Origin: Cryobacterium breve
Lineage (GTDB): Bacteria; Actinomycetota; Actinomycetes; Actinomycetales; Microbacteriaceae
DNA: 64,000 nt
NCBI RefSeq assembly: GCF_004402375.1
Contig: NZ_SOGJ01000007.1
Span: 58,232 to 122,231, forward strand
Reading direction: 5' to 3'
Shown: in pieces, positions 1-8,787 of the stretch
Position numbering within the stretch: the first letter of the stretch is position 1
Layout of the letters: the number at the start of each line of letters is the position of its first letter
Program-made: the position numbers and the translations under genes
Notes under the pieces: generated by a model
Told to the model about the DNA's origin: nothing
Seen by the model: only the letters and a program-made list of their open reading frames with translations
The model's database searches: none

Positions 1-2
1 TC

Positions 3-851
3 GACCAGCTCTTCGTGAACGGCTACTTCCACGCCGACCCGCACCCCGGCAACATCTTCGTCACGCCGCTCGTCGGCGACGGTCGACAGTGGAAGTTCAC
101 CTTCATCGACTTCGGCATGATGGGTGATGTGCCCGATGCCCTGCGGCAAGGGTTGGTCAAGTTGCTCATCGCGGCTGCGGCACGAGACGGCAAGGGGATG
201 GTGGACGGCATCCGGGCCGTGGGCGTGCTCCTGCCTTCCGCTGACACCGCGGAACTCGAGCGGGCGATGACGAAACTGTTCGCCCGGTTTGGTGGGATGG
301 GCTTCGCCGAGTTGCAGGATGTCGACCCGCGCGAGTTCCGCGCCTTCGCCATCGAGTTCGGTGACGTGGTGCGCTCGCTGCCCTTTCAGCTGCCGGAGAA
401 CTTTCTCCTCATCGTGCGCGCGATGTCGCTGACCTCGGGGATGTGCAGTTCGCTGGACCCAGCCTTCAACATCTGGAACTCCGTCGAGCCGTATTCGGCC
501 AAGCTGATCCGCACCGAGGGCGGGAACGTGGTGCAGGCGGTCGCCAGGCAGGCCCTGTCGGTTGCGGGCGTGATAGCGCGGCTGCCCCAGCGGCTCGACA
601 ACCTCACTACTCGGTTCGAAGAGGGCGCCATCTCAGTGCAGACCCCGCGGCTCGAGCGTCGAATGGTGGGCCTGGAGCGGACAGGGCGGCAGATCATCTC
701 GGCCATCCTCTTCGCCGCTCTCCTGATTGGGGGCATCCTGCTCCGTGACGACGATGCCGTCATCGGAACGGTGCTCGTGGTCGGTTCCGCGCTTCCGTTG
801 TTGCATGCCCTGTTCGCCCAGGTGCTGGCGCGCCGCGGCCCGCTGCCCTAG
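3..851 (+). CDS. ABC1/AarF/UbiB-family atypical kinase, C-terminal part
   Basis: The gene runs in from the left edge, so its N-terminus and start are missing; about 282 codons remain. The motif HADPHPGN near the start and IDFG shortly after are the catalytic-loop and metal-binding signatures of the ABC1 (UbiB/ADCK/AarF) protein-kinase-like family. The last 60 residues hold two hydrophobic segments, as in family members anchored in the membrane by C-terminal helices. The family supports quinone or other isoprenoid-lipid metabolism; the exact substrate here cannot be read from the sequence. Stop is TAG at 849-851. Confidence 0.88.
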   Translation, partial: DQLFVNGYFHADPHPGNIFVTPLVGDGRQWKFTFIDFGMMGDVPDALRQGLVKLLIAAAARDGKGMVDGIRAVGVLLPSADTAELERAMTKLFARFGGMGFAELQDVDPREFRAFAIEFGDVVRSLPFQLPENFLLIVRAMSLTSGMCSSLDPAFNIWNSVEPYSAKLIRTEGGNVVQAVARQALSVAGVIARLPQRLDNLTTRFEEGAISVQTPRLERRMVGLERTGRQIISAILFAALLIGGILLRDDDAVIGTVLVVGSALPLLHALFAQVLARRGPLP

Positions 852-1211
852 GCGAGTGCGTCGGAATCGCTTGCGTGGTCGACGGTGGCTACCGCCTTAA
901 CGCTGGCCGGCGCCCGCGGTGAACCGTGCCCGCGGTGAACCAATTCGACGGAGATTTTGCCGAGAAGCTCAAGTTTTCACGGTTTCGGGGCTGTTTTGGG
1001 CAAAATCTCCGTCGAATTCGTTAGTGCGAGCTGCGGCAGGGCCTCAGACTCAAGGGTCACTGCAGGGCTCACTCATCTCGCCGTTGACCGGCTGAAGCGT
1101 TTGCCGCTTTCGATTTGGAGGAGAGCCCGATCCAGCAGGGCTGCGTCGAGCATCACGCCCGCAGACGTGCGAACAGCGCTGGAACGGACACCTGTCGAGG
1201 TTCTGGCCTCG
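852..1211. other. Intergenic gap with repeats
   Basis: The gap holds a directly repeated 14-mer gcccgcggtgaacc at 912-925 and 928-941, followed immediately by an inverted-repeat element at 940-1023 (listed separately). I see no convincing gene between 1024 and 1211. Confidence 0.5.
940..1023. repeat. Inverted-repeat element, subfamily A, copy 1
   Basis: The left arm aattcgacggagattttgcc at 942-961 is the exact reverse complement of the right arm at 999-1018, with a 37-base loop. This is the first of four subfamily A copies in the window. The others are at 6576-6657, 25391-25474 and 33698-33785. The long loop and absence of a T-run argue against a simple intrinsic terminator. Confidence 0.85.
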
Positions 1212-1484
1212 ATGACATCCGTGATCGGAACAGCGTTCGAGACCGAGCAAACTGCCCCGCCACTTCTTTCACACGACGCTGTACCCGACGACGGCGACCT
1301 CGGTAGCATGCTTGCGTGGGACCGCCCCGTTGACCGATGGTCAACGACACGCGTTGAAAATGGCGCACATGTCTTCGTCGCCGTCGCTGAGCTGGACTAC
1401 GGGACGGATGCTCAGCTGCTGACCAGGCTCGAAAGCGATCGGTCACGATTGCAGCAGGCTGCTCGTGATGCTTCGGCCCAGTAA
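1212..1484 (+). CDS. Hypothetical protein, possibly a gene remnant
   Basis: The frame is open from 957, but its 5' part runs through an inverted-repeat element, so a start at ATG 1212 (90 residues) is more plausible. The product is acidic in its middle (VPDDGD around residue 30), with a W-D-RPVDRW stretch, and resembles no family I recognise. It may be the end of a decayed gene, because no clear ribosome-binding site precedes 1212. The opposite-strand frames are Arg-rich and look like shadows. Confidence 0.3.
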   Translation: MTSVIGTAFETEQTAPPLLSHDAVPDDGDLGSMLAWDRPVDRWSTTRVENGAHVFVAVAELDYGTDAQLLTRLESDRSRLQQAARDASAQ

Positions 1485-1600
1485 TGATGTCCATTCGGAT
1501 GACTGGAACCAGCGGCATGCCCGGCCTTTGAAGACGGTGTGATACCACTTCTCTGGCAGCACACGACTCTTCTCTGGCAGCAGGTGACCGAGGGGCTACT

Positions 1601-2122
1601 GTGTTGCATATGTCTGGACAGAACGAGAAACAGGATCCGGGGTGGCCGTCGGCCTCAGAGTCACGGCAGGCGCCCGGTCGCCTACCTCACCGCGGCGGCG
1701 CACGAAGAGCGCAGACCGGTCGCGGCAGCAACTCTGAGCGGCGGGAACACCTGTGGAGCAGCCGGCTTCTCCACCAGGTGGGCGATGCCACCTCACTCGC
1801 CACGGTGGGGCTGGCCGTCGCCTCCCTCACGGCACTGTGGCTGGCGGTGGGATTCCTGGTTGGCTTTCCTGCCTGGTGGAACAACGTGCTCTACAGTGTG
1901 ACGTCGTCGATCACCCTCGTCATGGTGTTCGTCATCCAGCACACCCAAGCCCGGCAGCAGGCCGCGACACAGCGCAAACTCGACGAGGTGGTGCGTGCCC
2001 TTCCCACCGCGAACAATCGGCTCATTGCCGTTGAGGAGGCGGCTTCCGACGGAGAGCTGGAGAACTTGGCGGACACCAACCTCGATCACCGCAAGCAAGC
2101 AGAATCCGAAACCCCCCAATAA
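1601..2122 (+). CDS. Low-affinity iron permease family protein
   Basis: This 173-residue protein has a polar N-terminus, two hydrophobic segments at about residues 66-90 and 95-113, then a charged tail. The block TSSITLVMVFVIQHTQ followed by a KLDEVVRAL stretch is characteristic of the low-affinity iron/copper permease family (PF04120). GTG 1601 is chosen as start because AGGGG at 1591-1595 sits 5 bases upstream; ATG 1610 is the alternative. The gene stands alone. A transport role is taken from the family name only; biochemical evidence for bacterial members is thin. Confidence 0.75.
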   Translation: MLHMSGQNEKQDPGWPSASESRQAPGRLPHRGGARRAQTGRGSNSERREHLWSSRLLHQVGDATSLATVGLAVASLTALWLAVGFLVGFPAWWNNVLYSVTSSITLVMVFVIQHTQARQQAATQRKLDEVVRALPTANNRLIAVEEAASDGELENLADTNLDHRKQAESETPQ

Positions 2123-2693
2123 ATAGGGCGGGACACCGAAACCTCGCGGAGGGACCGGCCACGCTTGGACGCGCGCGCCAACTCGGACGCGCGCTCGGAC
2201 GCGCGCGCCAACTCGGACGCGCGCGCCAACGGGTCGGAAGCACCGTCGCCAGCGAGCTCGTTGTGCGGGTGCCCCTTCCTCGGGGACAGGTCTAGTTGGG
2301 CGGTGAGACCGGGCCGCACTCCGATGGGGCCTGGTGACCGATGCCCGTGCGGCCTGGCCGGATTCGCCCTCAGCCGTCCTGGAATATAGGTGTTCACGTC
2401 GATCCCGTTTTGTCTTCCGCAATTCGGATGCGTCGGCGAGGTAAAAATCCATGGCTGCTCCGTCGTGTAGACGGTGTTCACCCTTCAACAGGGCGTCCCG
2501 ACGGCCAGGCAGGCGATCGACCCGCCCGAAACACCTCGCACCGCCCAGCCGGGGGTAGCCATGCAAGGATGGTTAGCAACCCTCACCAAAGGCTTTCAGC
2601 CTGCGTCCCCATCCAGTTCGGCATTCGCGCCTCCAGTTGCGCCCGTGCCGGTGGCGGTGAATCGGAGTGTTATCGACTCGAAGAGGTTTTGAT
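2123..2693. other. Non-coding gap upstream of the osmoprotectant operon
   Basis: The gap begins with a short tandem array (2167-2232, listed separately). The rest, 2233-2690, shows only short, Arg/Pro-rich frames with no family resemblance. It must carry the promoter of the ABC transporter operon, but I cannot place -35 and -10 boxes with confidence. Confidence 0.5.
2167..2232. repeat. Tandem repeat, 18-bp unit
   Basis: The unit ggacgcgcgcgccaactc occurs at 2167-2184 and 2197-2214, with a near copy at 2215-2232 and a 12-base partial copy at 2185-2196. It is intergenic. Confidence 0.85.
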
Positions 2694-3335
2694 GTGTGGG
2701 ATTTTCTAGGGGATCAGTATGAGCAGATCCTATTCAGCAGTTGGCAGCATTTCAGCCTCGTCGTGCAATGCCTGATCCTGGCCACAGTGATTGCCGTCGT
2801 TCTGGCCGCACTCGTCTACCGCAATTCCGCGTTCACGGGGATCGCCAACTCGGTGTCAGCCATCGGCCTGACCATTCCGTCGTTCGCCTTCATCGGACTG
2901 CTCATCGCGCCGCTCGGCTTCGGCGTCGTTCCAGCCGTCATCGTCGTGGCGTTCTTCGCCACGCTGCCCATTCTGCGGAACGCGGTCGTGGGCCTGTCAG
3001 GTATCGCGCCGTCCATCGTTGAATCGGCGCGCGGCATCGGCATGAGCCGGTTTCGCACGTTGCTCCAGGTTGAACTGCCGATGGCGTGGCCGATCATCCT
3101 CACCGGCATCCGGGTCTCCGCCCAGATGGTGATGGGAATCGCCGCGGTCGCAGCGTATTCCCTCGGCCCAGGCCTGGGCGGGTTCATCTTCTCCGGCCTC
3201 TCCCGCCTCGGCGGCGCCAACTCACTTGAGTCGGTGCTGACCGGCGTCATCGGCGTCGTCGTGCTCGCCCTCATTCTTGATCTCCTTCTCGTCGGCCTCG
3301 GCCGCCTGACCACACCTCGAGGTATCCGTGTCTGA
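2694..3335 (+). CDS. Osmoprotectant (glycine betaine/choline type) ABC transporter permease
   Basis: A 213-residue inner-membrane protein with five to six hydrophobic segments and a binding-protein-dependent transport signature (ESARGIGMSRFRTLLQVELPMA, read in two pieces), the EAA loop that docks on the ATPase. GTG 2694 is taken as start, with AAGAGG 8-13 bases upstream. First gene of a four-gene operon; its end overlaps the ATPase start by 8 bases. Gene order permease-ATPase-permease-lipoprotein matches OpuC/OpuB/YehZYXW-type systems that import compatible solutes during osmotic stress. The substrate is inferred from the family. Confidence 0.88.
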   Translation: MWDFLGDQYEQILFSSWQHFSLVVQCLILATVIAVVLAALVYRNSAFTGIANSVSAIGLTIPSFAFIGLLIAPLGFGVVPAVIVVAFFATLPILRNAVVGLSGIAPSIVESARGIGMSRFRTLLQVELPMAWPIILTGIRVSAQMVMGIAAVAAYSLGPGLGGFIFSGLSRLGGANSLESVLTGVIGVVVLALILDLLLVGLGRLTTPRGIRV

Positions 3336-4665
3336 ACTCATCGCATCCAACCCCGCTGAATCCACCGCCACCGACGGCTCCACCGGTATCACCGGTGCGA
3401 GCATCCTGCTGGACCACGTCACCAAGCGGTTCCCCGGCCAGGCGAGGCCCGCCGTCGATGGTCTCACCATGGAGATCCCGGCCGGCAAGATCGTCATGTT
3501 CGTCGGCCCCTCGGGCTGCGGCAAGACCACGACCCTCAAGATGATCAACCGGCTCATTGAACCGACTGAGGGCCGCATCGTCGTCGATGGGGAGGACGTG
3601 ACCGAGATGAACGGCGACGCCCTGCGCCGGGGCATCGGCTATGTCATCCAGGCTGGGGGACTGTTCCCGCACATGACGGTCGCCACCAACATCGGCATAG
3701 TGCCGAAGATGCTGGGCTGGGACAAAGCCCGCATCGCGGCCCGCGTCGACGAACTTCTCGAGCTCGTCTCCCTCGACCCGGCGCTCTACCGCGACCGTTA
3801 CCCGAAGGAGCTCTCCGGCGGCCAGCAGCAACGCGTCGGCGTGGCCCGCGCACTCGCGGCTGACCCGCCCATCTTGCTCATGGACGAGCCCTTCGGGGCC
3901 GTCGACCCGATCACCCGCTTGCGCCTGCAGGACGAATTGATCAATATCCAGGAAGAGCTGCAGAAAACCATCGTCTGCGTCACCCACGACTTCGACGAGG
4001 CCGTGAAGCTCGGCGACTGGATCGCCATCTTCAACGAGGGTGCCCAGCTCGAGCAGTACGACACCCCGGAACGCATCCTTGGCGACCCGGCCAACGAGTT
4101 CGTCGAGAACTTCATCGGCTCCGGCGCCGGTCTCAAACAGCTCACACTGACTCGGGTAGCGGATGTCGCCCTCAGCGACGCCATCACGGGCAGGCCCGGA
4201 GAACGGGCAGCGGATGTCCTCGCTCGCATCGTGGAGGCCGGCCACGGCCACGCGGTCATCGTCGACGAGCGTCACCGACCCATCCAGTGGCTCTCCCGGC
4301 GCAAGCTCGGTCGTCTCGAGGTCGTCAGTCAGGTTCCCGACCCGAAACTCCCGGTGGTCGGCATTCGGTCCACGCTCAATGACGCGCTCGACACGATGCT
4401 CGTCTCGAGCGCCGGGGCGGCGCTCGTCACCGGCCGTCGCGACATGTTCAAAGGCGTCATCGATGTGAAGACAGTTATGGACGCCATCACCCGGTCACAG
4501 TCCGCTGCCGTGCTCGAGTCAGACCAGGCGCCCGTCGGGCTGAACACCGGCCTGTTCCAGGCCCAGGCGGCTGCCGCCGAGGCTGCTCCGGGCGAGTCCG
4601 CTCCGGGCGAGGCTGCGCCGGGCGAGTCCGCGAGCAGCACCGCCGACGCGCGGGCCGCTCAGTGA
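3328..4665 (+). CDS. Osmoprotectant ABC transporter ATP-binding protein with CBS region
   Basis: A 445-residue ATPase. Walker A GPSGCGKTT is at residues 60-68, signature LSGGQQQ at 162-168, Walker B LLMDEP at 183-188, and the switch His in VTHD near 220. Residues 270-400 form a CBS-like regulatory region, as in OpuCA/ProV, which sense ionic strength. The C-terminus is a low-complexity tail of Ala-Pro-Gly-Glu-Ser repeats, typical of nothing in the family and probably a spacer. The GTG start overlaps the upstream gene, and the stop overlaps the next start (GTGA), so translation is probably coupled. Confidence 0.92.
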   Translation: MSELIASNPAESTATDGSTGITGASILLDHVTKRFPGQARPAVDGLTMEIPAGKIVMFVGPSGCGKTTTLKMINRLIEPTEGRIVVDGEDVTEMNGDALRRGIGYVIQAGGLFPHMTVATNIGIVPKMLGWDKARIAARVDELLELVSLDPALYRDRYPKELSGGQQQRVGVARALAADPPILLMDEPFGAVDPITRLRLQDELINIQEELQKTIVCVTHDFDEAVKLGDWIAIFNEGAQLEQYDTPERILGDPANEFVENFIGSGAGLKQLTLTRVADVALSDAITGRPGERAADVLARIVEAGHGHAVIVDERHRPIQWLSRRKLGRLEVVSQVPDPKLPVVGIRSTLNDALDTMLVSSAGAALVTGRRDMFKGVIDVKTVMDAITRSQSAAVLESDQAPVGLNTGLFQAQAAAAEAAPGESAPGEAAPGESASSTADARAAQ

Positions 4666-5498
4666 GCACCCGCATCCTGAAGGCGGAAGCTGGCATCGCC
4701 GGCGGCGACAGCGCCGTCGAAATGCCGGGCGACCCGGCCGCGTCGGCCGTGCCGGTCACCCGGGCCCGCCTGGTGTGGCTGTCCTGGCGGGGACTGGTAT
4801 ACCAGTTGGCCGGCATCCTGCTCACGTTCCTCGGGCTCGTGATCTGGCTGCTGACGGCGAATCTCTCGCCGATCGAGCTCACCACCCTCGCCCCGGCAGC
4901 GCTCTGGGTCTACACCGTGGAGCACGTCCAACTCACCCTGCTCGCTGCGGTGATCGTGCTGGTCATCGCGATTCCGCTGGGGATCGCCCTGACCCGCAAG
5001 CCCCTGCGGTTTCTGACCGCTCCGGTGCTCGCGATCGCCAACGTCGGGCAGGCCGCCCCCGCCATCGGCGTCGTCGTACTGCTCGCGTTCTGGGTCGGCT
5101 TCGGCTTCTGGGCGGCGACGCTGAGCCTCGTGCTCTACGCGGTGCTCCCGGTGCTGCGCAACACCATGGTCGGACTGCAACAGGTTGACGACCGCCTCAT
5201 CGAGGCTGGACGAGGAATGGGCATGAGCTCAGCGGCCGTGTTGTTCCGCGTGGAGCTGCCGCTCGCCGTGCCGGTCATGCTCTCGGGCGTGCGCACCGCT
5301 CTCGTTCTGTTGGTGGGCACCGCAGCACTGGCCACGTTCGTCAACGGCGGGGGACTCGGCATCCTGATCACCACGGGCGTCAATCTCAGCCTCACTCCCG
5401 TGCTCGTCACCGGGGCCCTGCTGGTGGCTCTTCTCGCCCTCCTCATTGACTGGGTAGGCCGCGTTGTCGAACACGTTGCCCGCCCGAAGGGACTCTAG
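4662..5498 (+). CDS. Osmoprotectant ABC transporter permease, second subunit
   Basis: A 278-residue membrane protein with a 35-residue soluble N-terminus and about six hydrophobic segments. The EAA-type loop (DDRLIEAGRGMGMSS) lies near residues 175-190 and mirrors the one in the first permease of this operon. The GTG start lies inside the ATPase stop codon. The two unlike permeases would pair around one ATPase homodimer. The binding lipoprotein starts directly after the stop, at 5499. Confidence 0.9.
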   Translation: MSTRILKAEAGIAGGDSAVEMPGDPAASAVPVTRARLVWLSWRGLVYQLAGILLTFLGLVIWLLTANLSPIELTTLAPAALWVYTVEHVQLTLLAAVIVLVIAIPLGIALTRKPLRFLTAPVLAIANVGQAAPAIGVVVLLAFWVGFGFWAATLSLVLYAVLPVLRNTMVGLQQVDDRLIEAGRGMGMSSAAVLFRVELPLAVPVMLSGVRTALVLLVGTAALATFVNGGGLGILITTGVNLSLTPVLVTGALLVALLALLIDWVGRVVEHVARPKGL

Positions 5499-6524
5499 AT
5501 GTATCGCTCCCCATCTCGCATCCGTCGCACGTCCCTGGGGCGCTGGGGTGTGGCAACCGGTGTTCTCACCGTGTGCGCCCTCGCCCTCACCGGGTGCGGC
5601 CTGAAACCGGCGACCTCGTACGTTCCCGCGGTCGGACCCGGGTCGATCACCCCCCTTGACGGTGCAGAGGGTGTGAGCCTCACGGTCACGTCCAAGAACT
5701 TCACCGAGCAGCTGCTGCTCGGCAAGATCGCGGTGCTCGCCGGGACCGCCGCGGGCTTCGACGTGACCGACCTCAGCAATCTGCCCGGCAGCCAGCCGAC
5801 CCGCGAACTCCTGCTCTCCGGCCAGGCCGACGTGCTCTGGGAGTACACGGGAACCGCGTGGCTGACCTACCTCGGTCAGGAGGAGGCGATCGCTGACCAG
5901 AACGAGATGTGGCAGGCCGTGTACGACATCGACATCGACAACGGTCTCACCTGGGGCACTCCGGCACCGATGAACAACACCTACGCCCTGGCTGTGCGCA
6001 CTGAGGCGATCGCCGAGCTCGGCGGGATCACGACCCTGTCCGAACTCGCCTTGCTACCGGTCGAAGATCGGACTTTTTGCGTCGAGGCCGAATTCAACTC
6101 TCGGCCGGACGGTATGAACCCCATGCTCGCCCACTACGACCTGGAACGTGGCGCCGCCGACGGCGTGCCCGACGACAACATCGGAATCTACGACACCGGT
6201 GCGATCTACAGCGCGACCGATGATGGGGCCTGCAACTTCGGTGAGGTCTTCACGACCGACGGTCGCCTCGACGCGCTCGATCTCACGGTTCTGATCGACG
6301 ACCGAGCGTTCTTCCCTGCGTACAACGTTGCTCCCGTCTTCTTCACCGAGAAGCTCGAGACCACCCCCGGCCTGGAGCAGATCTTTGCCGACATCTCACC
6401 CAGGCTCACCGACGAAGTTCTGCGAGGCATGAACCGTCAGGTGGATGTCGACGGTGCCGACCCTGCCGACGTGGCCTATGACTGGATGATCGACGAGGGG
6501 TTCATCACCGACCCGGCCGATTAG
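5499..6524 (+). CDS. Osmoprotectant-binding lipoprotein (OpuC/ProX type)
   Basis: A 341-residue extracytoplasmic solute-binding protein of the quaternary-amine (OpuAC/OpuCC) fold. The N-terminus has positive charges, a hydrophobic stretch and the lipobox ALTGC with the lipidated Cys at 33. The mature part begins its binding domain with the VTSKNFTEQ block, a hallmark of OpuCC/YehZ proteins. ATG follows the permease stop with no gap. It captures betaine-, choline- or carnitine-like solutes and hands them to the two permeases; which solute cannot be decided from sequence. Confidence 0.9.
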   Translation: MYRSPSRIRRTSLGRWGVATGVLTVCALALTGCGLKPATSYVPAVGPGSITPLDGAEGVSLTVTSKNFTEQLLLGKIAVLAGTAAGFDVTDLSNLPGSQPTRELLLSGQADVLWEYTGTAWLTYLGQEEAIADQNEMWQAVYDIDIDNGLTWGTPAPMNNTYALAVRTEAIAELGGITTLSELALLPVEDRTFCVEAEFNSRPDGMNPMLAHYDLERGAADGVPDDNIGIYDTGAIYSATDDGACNFGEVFTTDGRLDALDLTVLIDDRAFFPAYNVAPVFFTEKLETTPGLEQIFADISPRLTDEVLRGMNRQVDVDGADPADVAYDWMIDEGFITDPAD

Positions 6525-6575
6525 TCGCAGGCCGCCGGTCTGTCGAGGCCGGCGCTCGGCATCCGCTCGCCCAGA

Positions 6576-6657
6576 ACGAATTCGACGGAGATTTTGCCTG
6601 AAACAGCTCATCTGGGCTCATAATCGGGCGTTTGACCCAAAATCTCCGTCGAATTGC
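6576..6657. repeat. Inverted-repeat element, subfamily A, copy 2
   Basis: The left arm at 6579-6598 is identical to the left arm of copy 1. The right arm at 6636-6655 (cccaaaatctccgtcgaatt) differs from its exact complement at one position. The element fills the gap between the osmoprotectant operon and the phosphatase gene. Confidence 0.85.
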
Positions 6658-6700
6658 TTCGGCGGCGAGCGCTCCCCAACCGTCTGTCTAGGCTGTACCC

Positions 6701-7405
6701 ATGGCCACTGTCATTCTCGTGCGGCACGGCCGCACCACCGCGAACGCCACCGGAATGCTGGCCGGGCGCACGCCCGGGGTGCGGCTCGATCAGATCGGAC
6801 AGGACCAGGCGGCCCTCATGGGCCGGCGCTTGGCGGCGGTGCCGCTGGTCGGTGTGGTCTCGAGCCCTCTGGAACGCTGCCGGCAGACTTCGCAGTTCAT
6901 CCTCGATCATCAGGCCGACTCGCTCGTGACACCGGTGGAGGAGGGCATCACCGAGTGCGACTACGGCGAGTGGCAAGGCCGCGCCCTCGGCGACCTCGCC
7001 AAGGAGAAGCTCTGGTCGACAGTCCAGACCCAGCCGTCGGCCGTCACATTCCCCGGCGGTGAGTCGATGGCGACCATGCAGGCCAGATCGGTCGCCGCCA
7101 TCCGTCGTCACGATGCCGCCTTCGAGGCCGAGCACGGACCCGGCGCGGTGTGGGTGGCGGTCAGTCACGGCGACATCATCAAGTCTGTTCTGGCCGATGC
7201 GCTCGGCATGCACCTTGACCTCTTCCAGCGCCTTGACGTGGGCCCGGCATCCGTTTCGATCGTGCGCTACGGCGCCAGCCGGCCGATCGTGCACGCCGTG
7301 AACACGGATGCCGGCGACCTCGCCTGGCTCGGCACCGGCACCCCTTCGGCCGACGCGGCGGTCGGCGGCGGGGCCGGTCAGGCGCCGCACACAACGGTCA
7401 CCTAA
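6701..7405 (+). CDS. Histidine phosphatase family protein (MSMEG_4193-like)
   Basis: A 234-residue cytosolic phosphatase of the phosphoglycerate-mutase-like fold. The RHG box at residues 8-10 carries the phospho-accepting His, SSPLERCRQT near 55-65 supplies the conserved Arg, and AVSHGD near 155 the second catalytic His. Length and sequence match the actinobacterial MSMEG_4193 subfamily, whose substrate is unknown. It is followed, 9 bases on, by DUF3090 and then the SCO1664-type gene. That trio is a conserved actinobacterial neighbourhood, which suggests a shared but undefined function. Confidence 0.88.
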   Translation: MATVILVRHGRTTANATGMLAGRTPGVRLDQIGQDQAALMGRRLAAVPLVGVVSSPLERCRQTSQFILDHQADSLVTPVEEGITECDYGEWQGRALGDLAKEKLWSTVQTQPSAVTFPGGESMATMQARSVAAIRRHDAAFEAEHGPGAVWVAVSHGDIIKSVLADALGMHLDLFQRLDVGPASVSIVRYGASRPIVHAVNTDAGDLAWLGTGTPSADAAVGGGAGQAPHTTVT

Positions 7406-7414
7406 AATACCCAC

Positions 7415-7987
7415 ATGCCCACAATCGTCCATGAGTTTGCCTGGCCGGATCGGGTCGTCGTCGGCACCGTCGGTCTGCCCGGGTCACGCACGTTCTACCT
7501 GCAGGTGCGCACGGGAGCTCAGATCGTGAGCATCGCCCTGGAGAAACAACAGTCCGCTCTGCTCGCCGAGAAGATCGACGAGATGCTCGACCAGCTGATG
7601 AGCCACGAGGGCAACCCGTTCAGCATCCCGACCAACACGCCCGTCGAGCTGGTCGACAACGACCCGCTGGACCAGCCGGTCGTAGAGGAATTCCGCACCG
7701 GCGGGATGAGCCTCGGCTGGGACCCCTCGACCGTGCAGGTCGTGATCGAGGCGTATCCACTTGTTGAGGTCGACCCAGGCATTGAGGACGCACTCGACGA
7801 GGATCTGCTCGATGCGATCATGGTGGAGCCGGAGGAGATGCTCCTGGTCCGGATGCCCGTCGGCACCGCCCGGGCCTTCGCGAAGCGCACCCGCGAGATA
7901 GTAGGGGCCGGCCGCCCCCTCTGCCCGTTCTGCGGCGACCCCATCGACGTCGAGGGGCACGTCTGCACCCTTCCCGGCAGCCTCTGA
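7415..7987 (+). CDS. DUF3090 family protein
   Basis: A 190-residue protein of the actinobacterial DUF3090 family. It opens with a beta-rich block (VVVGTVGLPGSRTFYLQV) and ends with a CPFCGDPI...C cluster near residues 168-184, which looks like a small zinc ribbon. No enzymatic motif is visible. It is the middle gene of the phosphatase-DUF3090-SCO1664 trio, and its TGA stop shares one base with the next ATG. Confidence 0.9.
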   Translation: MPTIVHEFAWPDRVVVGTVGLPGSRTFYLQVRTGAQIVSIALEKQQSALLAEKIDEMLDQLMSHEGNPFSIPTNTPVELVDNDPLDQPVVEEFRTGGMSLGWDPSTVQVVIEAYPLVEVDPGIEDALDEDLLDAIMVEPEEMLLVRMPVGTARAFAKRTREIVGAGRPLCPFCGDPIDVEGHVCTLPGSL

Positions 7988-8784
7988 TGCAGCCCGATGC
8001 GCCCCTCGGCGACGGGGACCTCGGCGACCTTGACCTCGACGGCGACCTTGAACTGACGGGACGCATCACCACGGCATCGAACGCGACCTTCCTGGGCAGC
8101 ATCGGCGACGCCACGGTGGTCTACAAGCCCATCGCCGGCGAGCACCCGCTCTGGGATTTTCCCGATGGTGACCTCGCCAGCCGGGAGGCCGCGGCCTACC
8201 TGGTCTCGGAGGCCTTCGGCTGGAATGTCGTGCCGCTCACCTGGCTGAGGGGCGGTCCGATGGGGCCGGGGATGGTGCAGCTCTGGCAGGATTCGGACCC
8301 CGAACAGGATGCCGTGGACCTGGTCCCGTGGGAGGCCGCGCCGATGGAGGGCTGGCGCCGGGTCTTCGACGGCCGGGACGAGCACAATCGCGCCGTCACG
8401 CTCATCCACGAGGACTCGGTCGCGCTTCGCCGGATGGCCGTGTTCGACATCGTGGTGAACAACGCCGATCGCAAGGGCGACCACATCCTCGCGATGCCGG
8501 ATGGACACCGGCACGGCGTCGACCACGGGCTCACCTTCCACGCCGAGCACAAGCTGCGCACCGTGCTCTGGGGCTGGCTGGGGGAGGAGCTCACCGCTGA
8601 CGAGCTCGACGGGATCGACCGGGTCAGCGCGCAGTTGGCGGGTGAGCTCGGCGCCGCTCTGGGCGCGTTGCTCACCGAGGTCGAAATAGCAGCACTGGCC
8701 ACGCGCTGCGACCGACTCCGCGCTGACGGGCGGTTCCCGGCCCCGCGCGGCGACATGCCCGCCGTGCCCTGGCCGCTGTTCTGA
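7987..8784 (+). CDS. SCO1664-type protein, phosphatidylinositol-kinase-like fold
   Basis: A 265-residue protein of the SCO1664 family, distantly related to PI3/4 kinases and HipA-like kinases. The catalytic-loop-like block VVNNADRKGDH (about residues 156-166) and the GVDHGLTFH block (about 177-185) stand where the family keeps its ATP and metal ligands. The ATG overlaps the DUF3090 stop. Substrate unknown. It converges with nrdG, leaving only 3 bases between the stops. Confidence 0.85.
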   Translation: MQPDAPLGDGDLGDLDLDGDLELTGRITTASNATFLGSIGDATVVYKPIAGEHPLWDFPDGDLASREAAAYLVSEAFGWNVVPLTWLRGGPMGPGMVQLWQDSDPEQDAVDLVPWEAAPMEGWRRVFDGRDEHNRAVTLIHEDSVALRRMAVFDIVVNNADRKGDHILAMPDGHRHGVDHGLTFHAEHKLRTVLWGWLGEELTADELDGIDRVSAQLAGELGAALGALLTEVEIAALATRCDRLRADGRFPAPRGDMPAVPWPLF

Positions 8785-8787
8785 ACC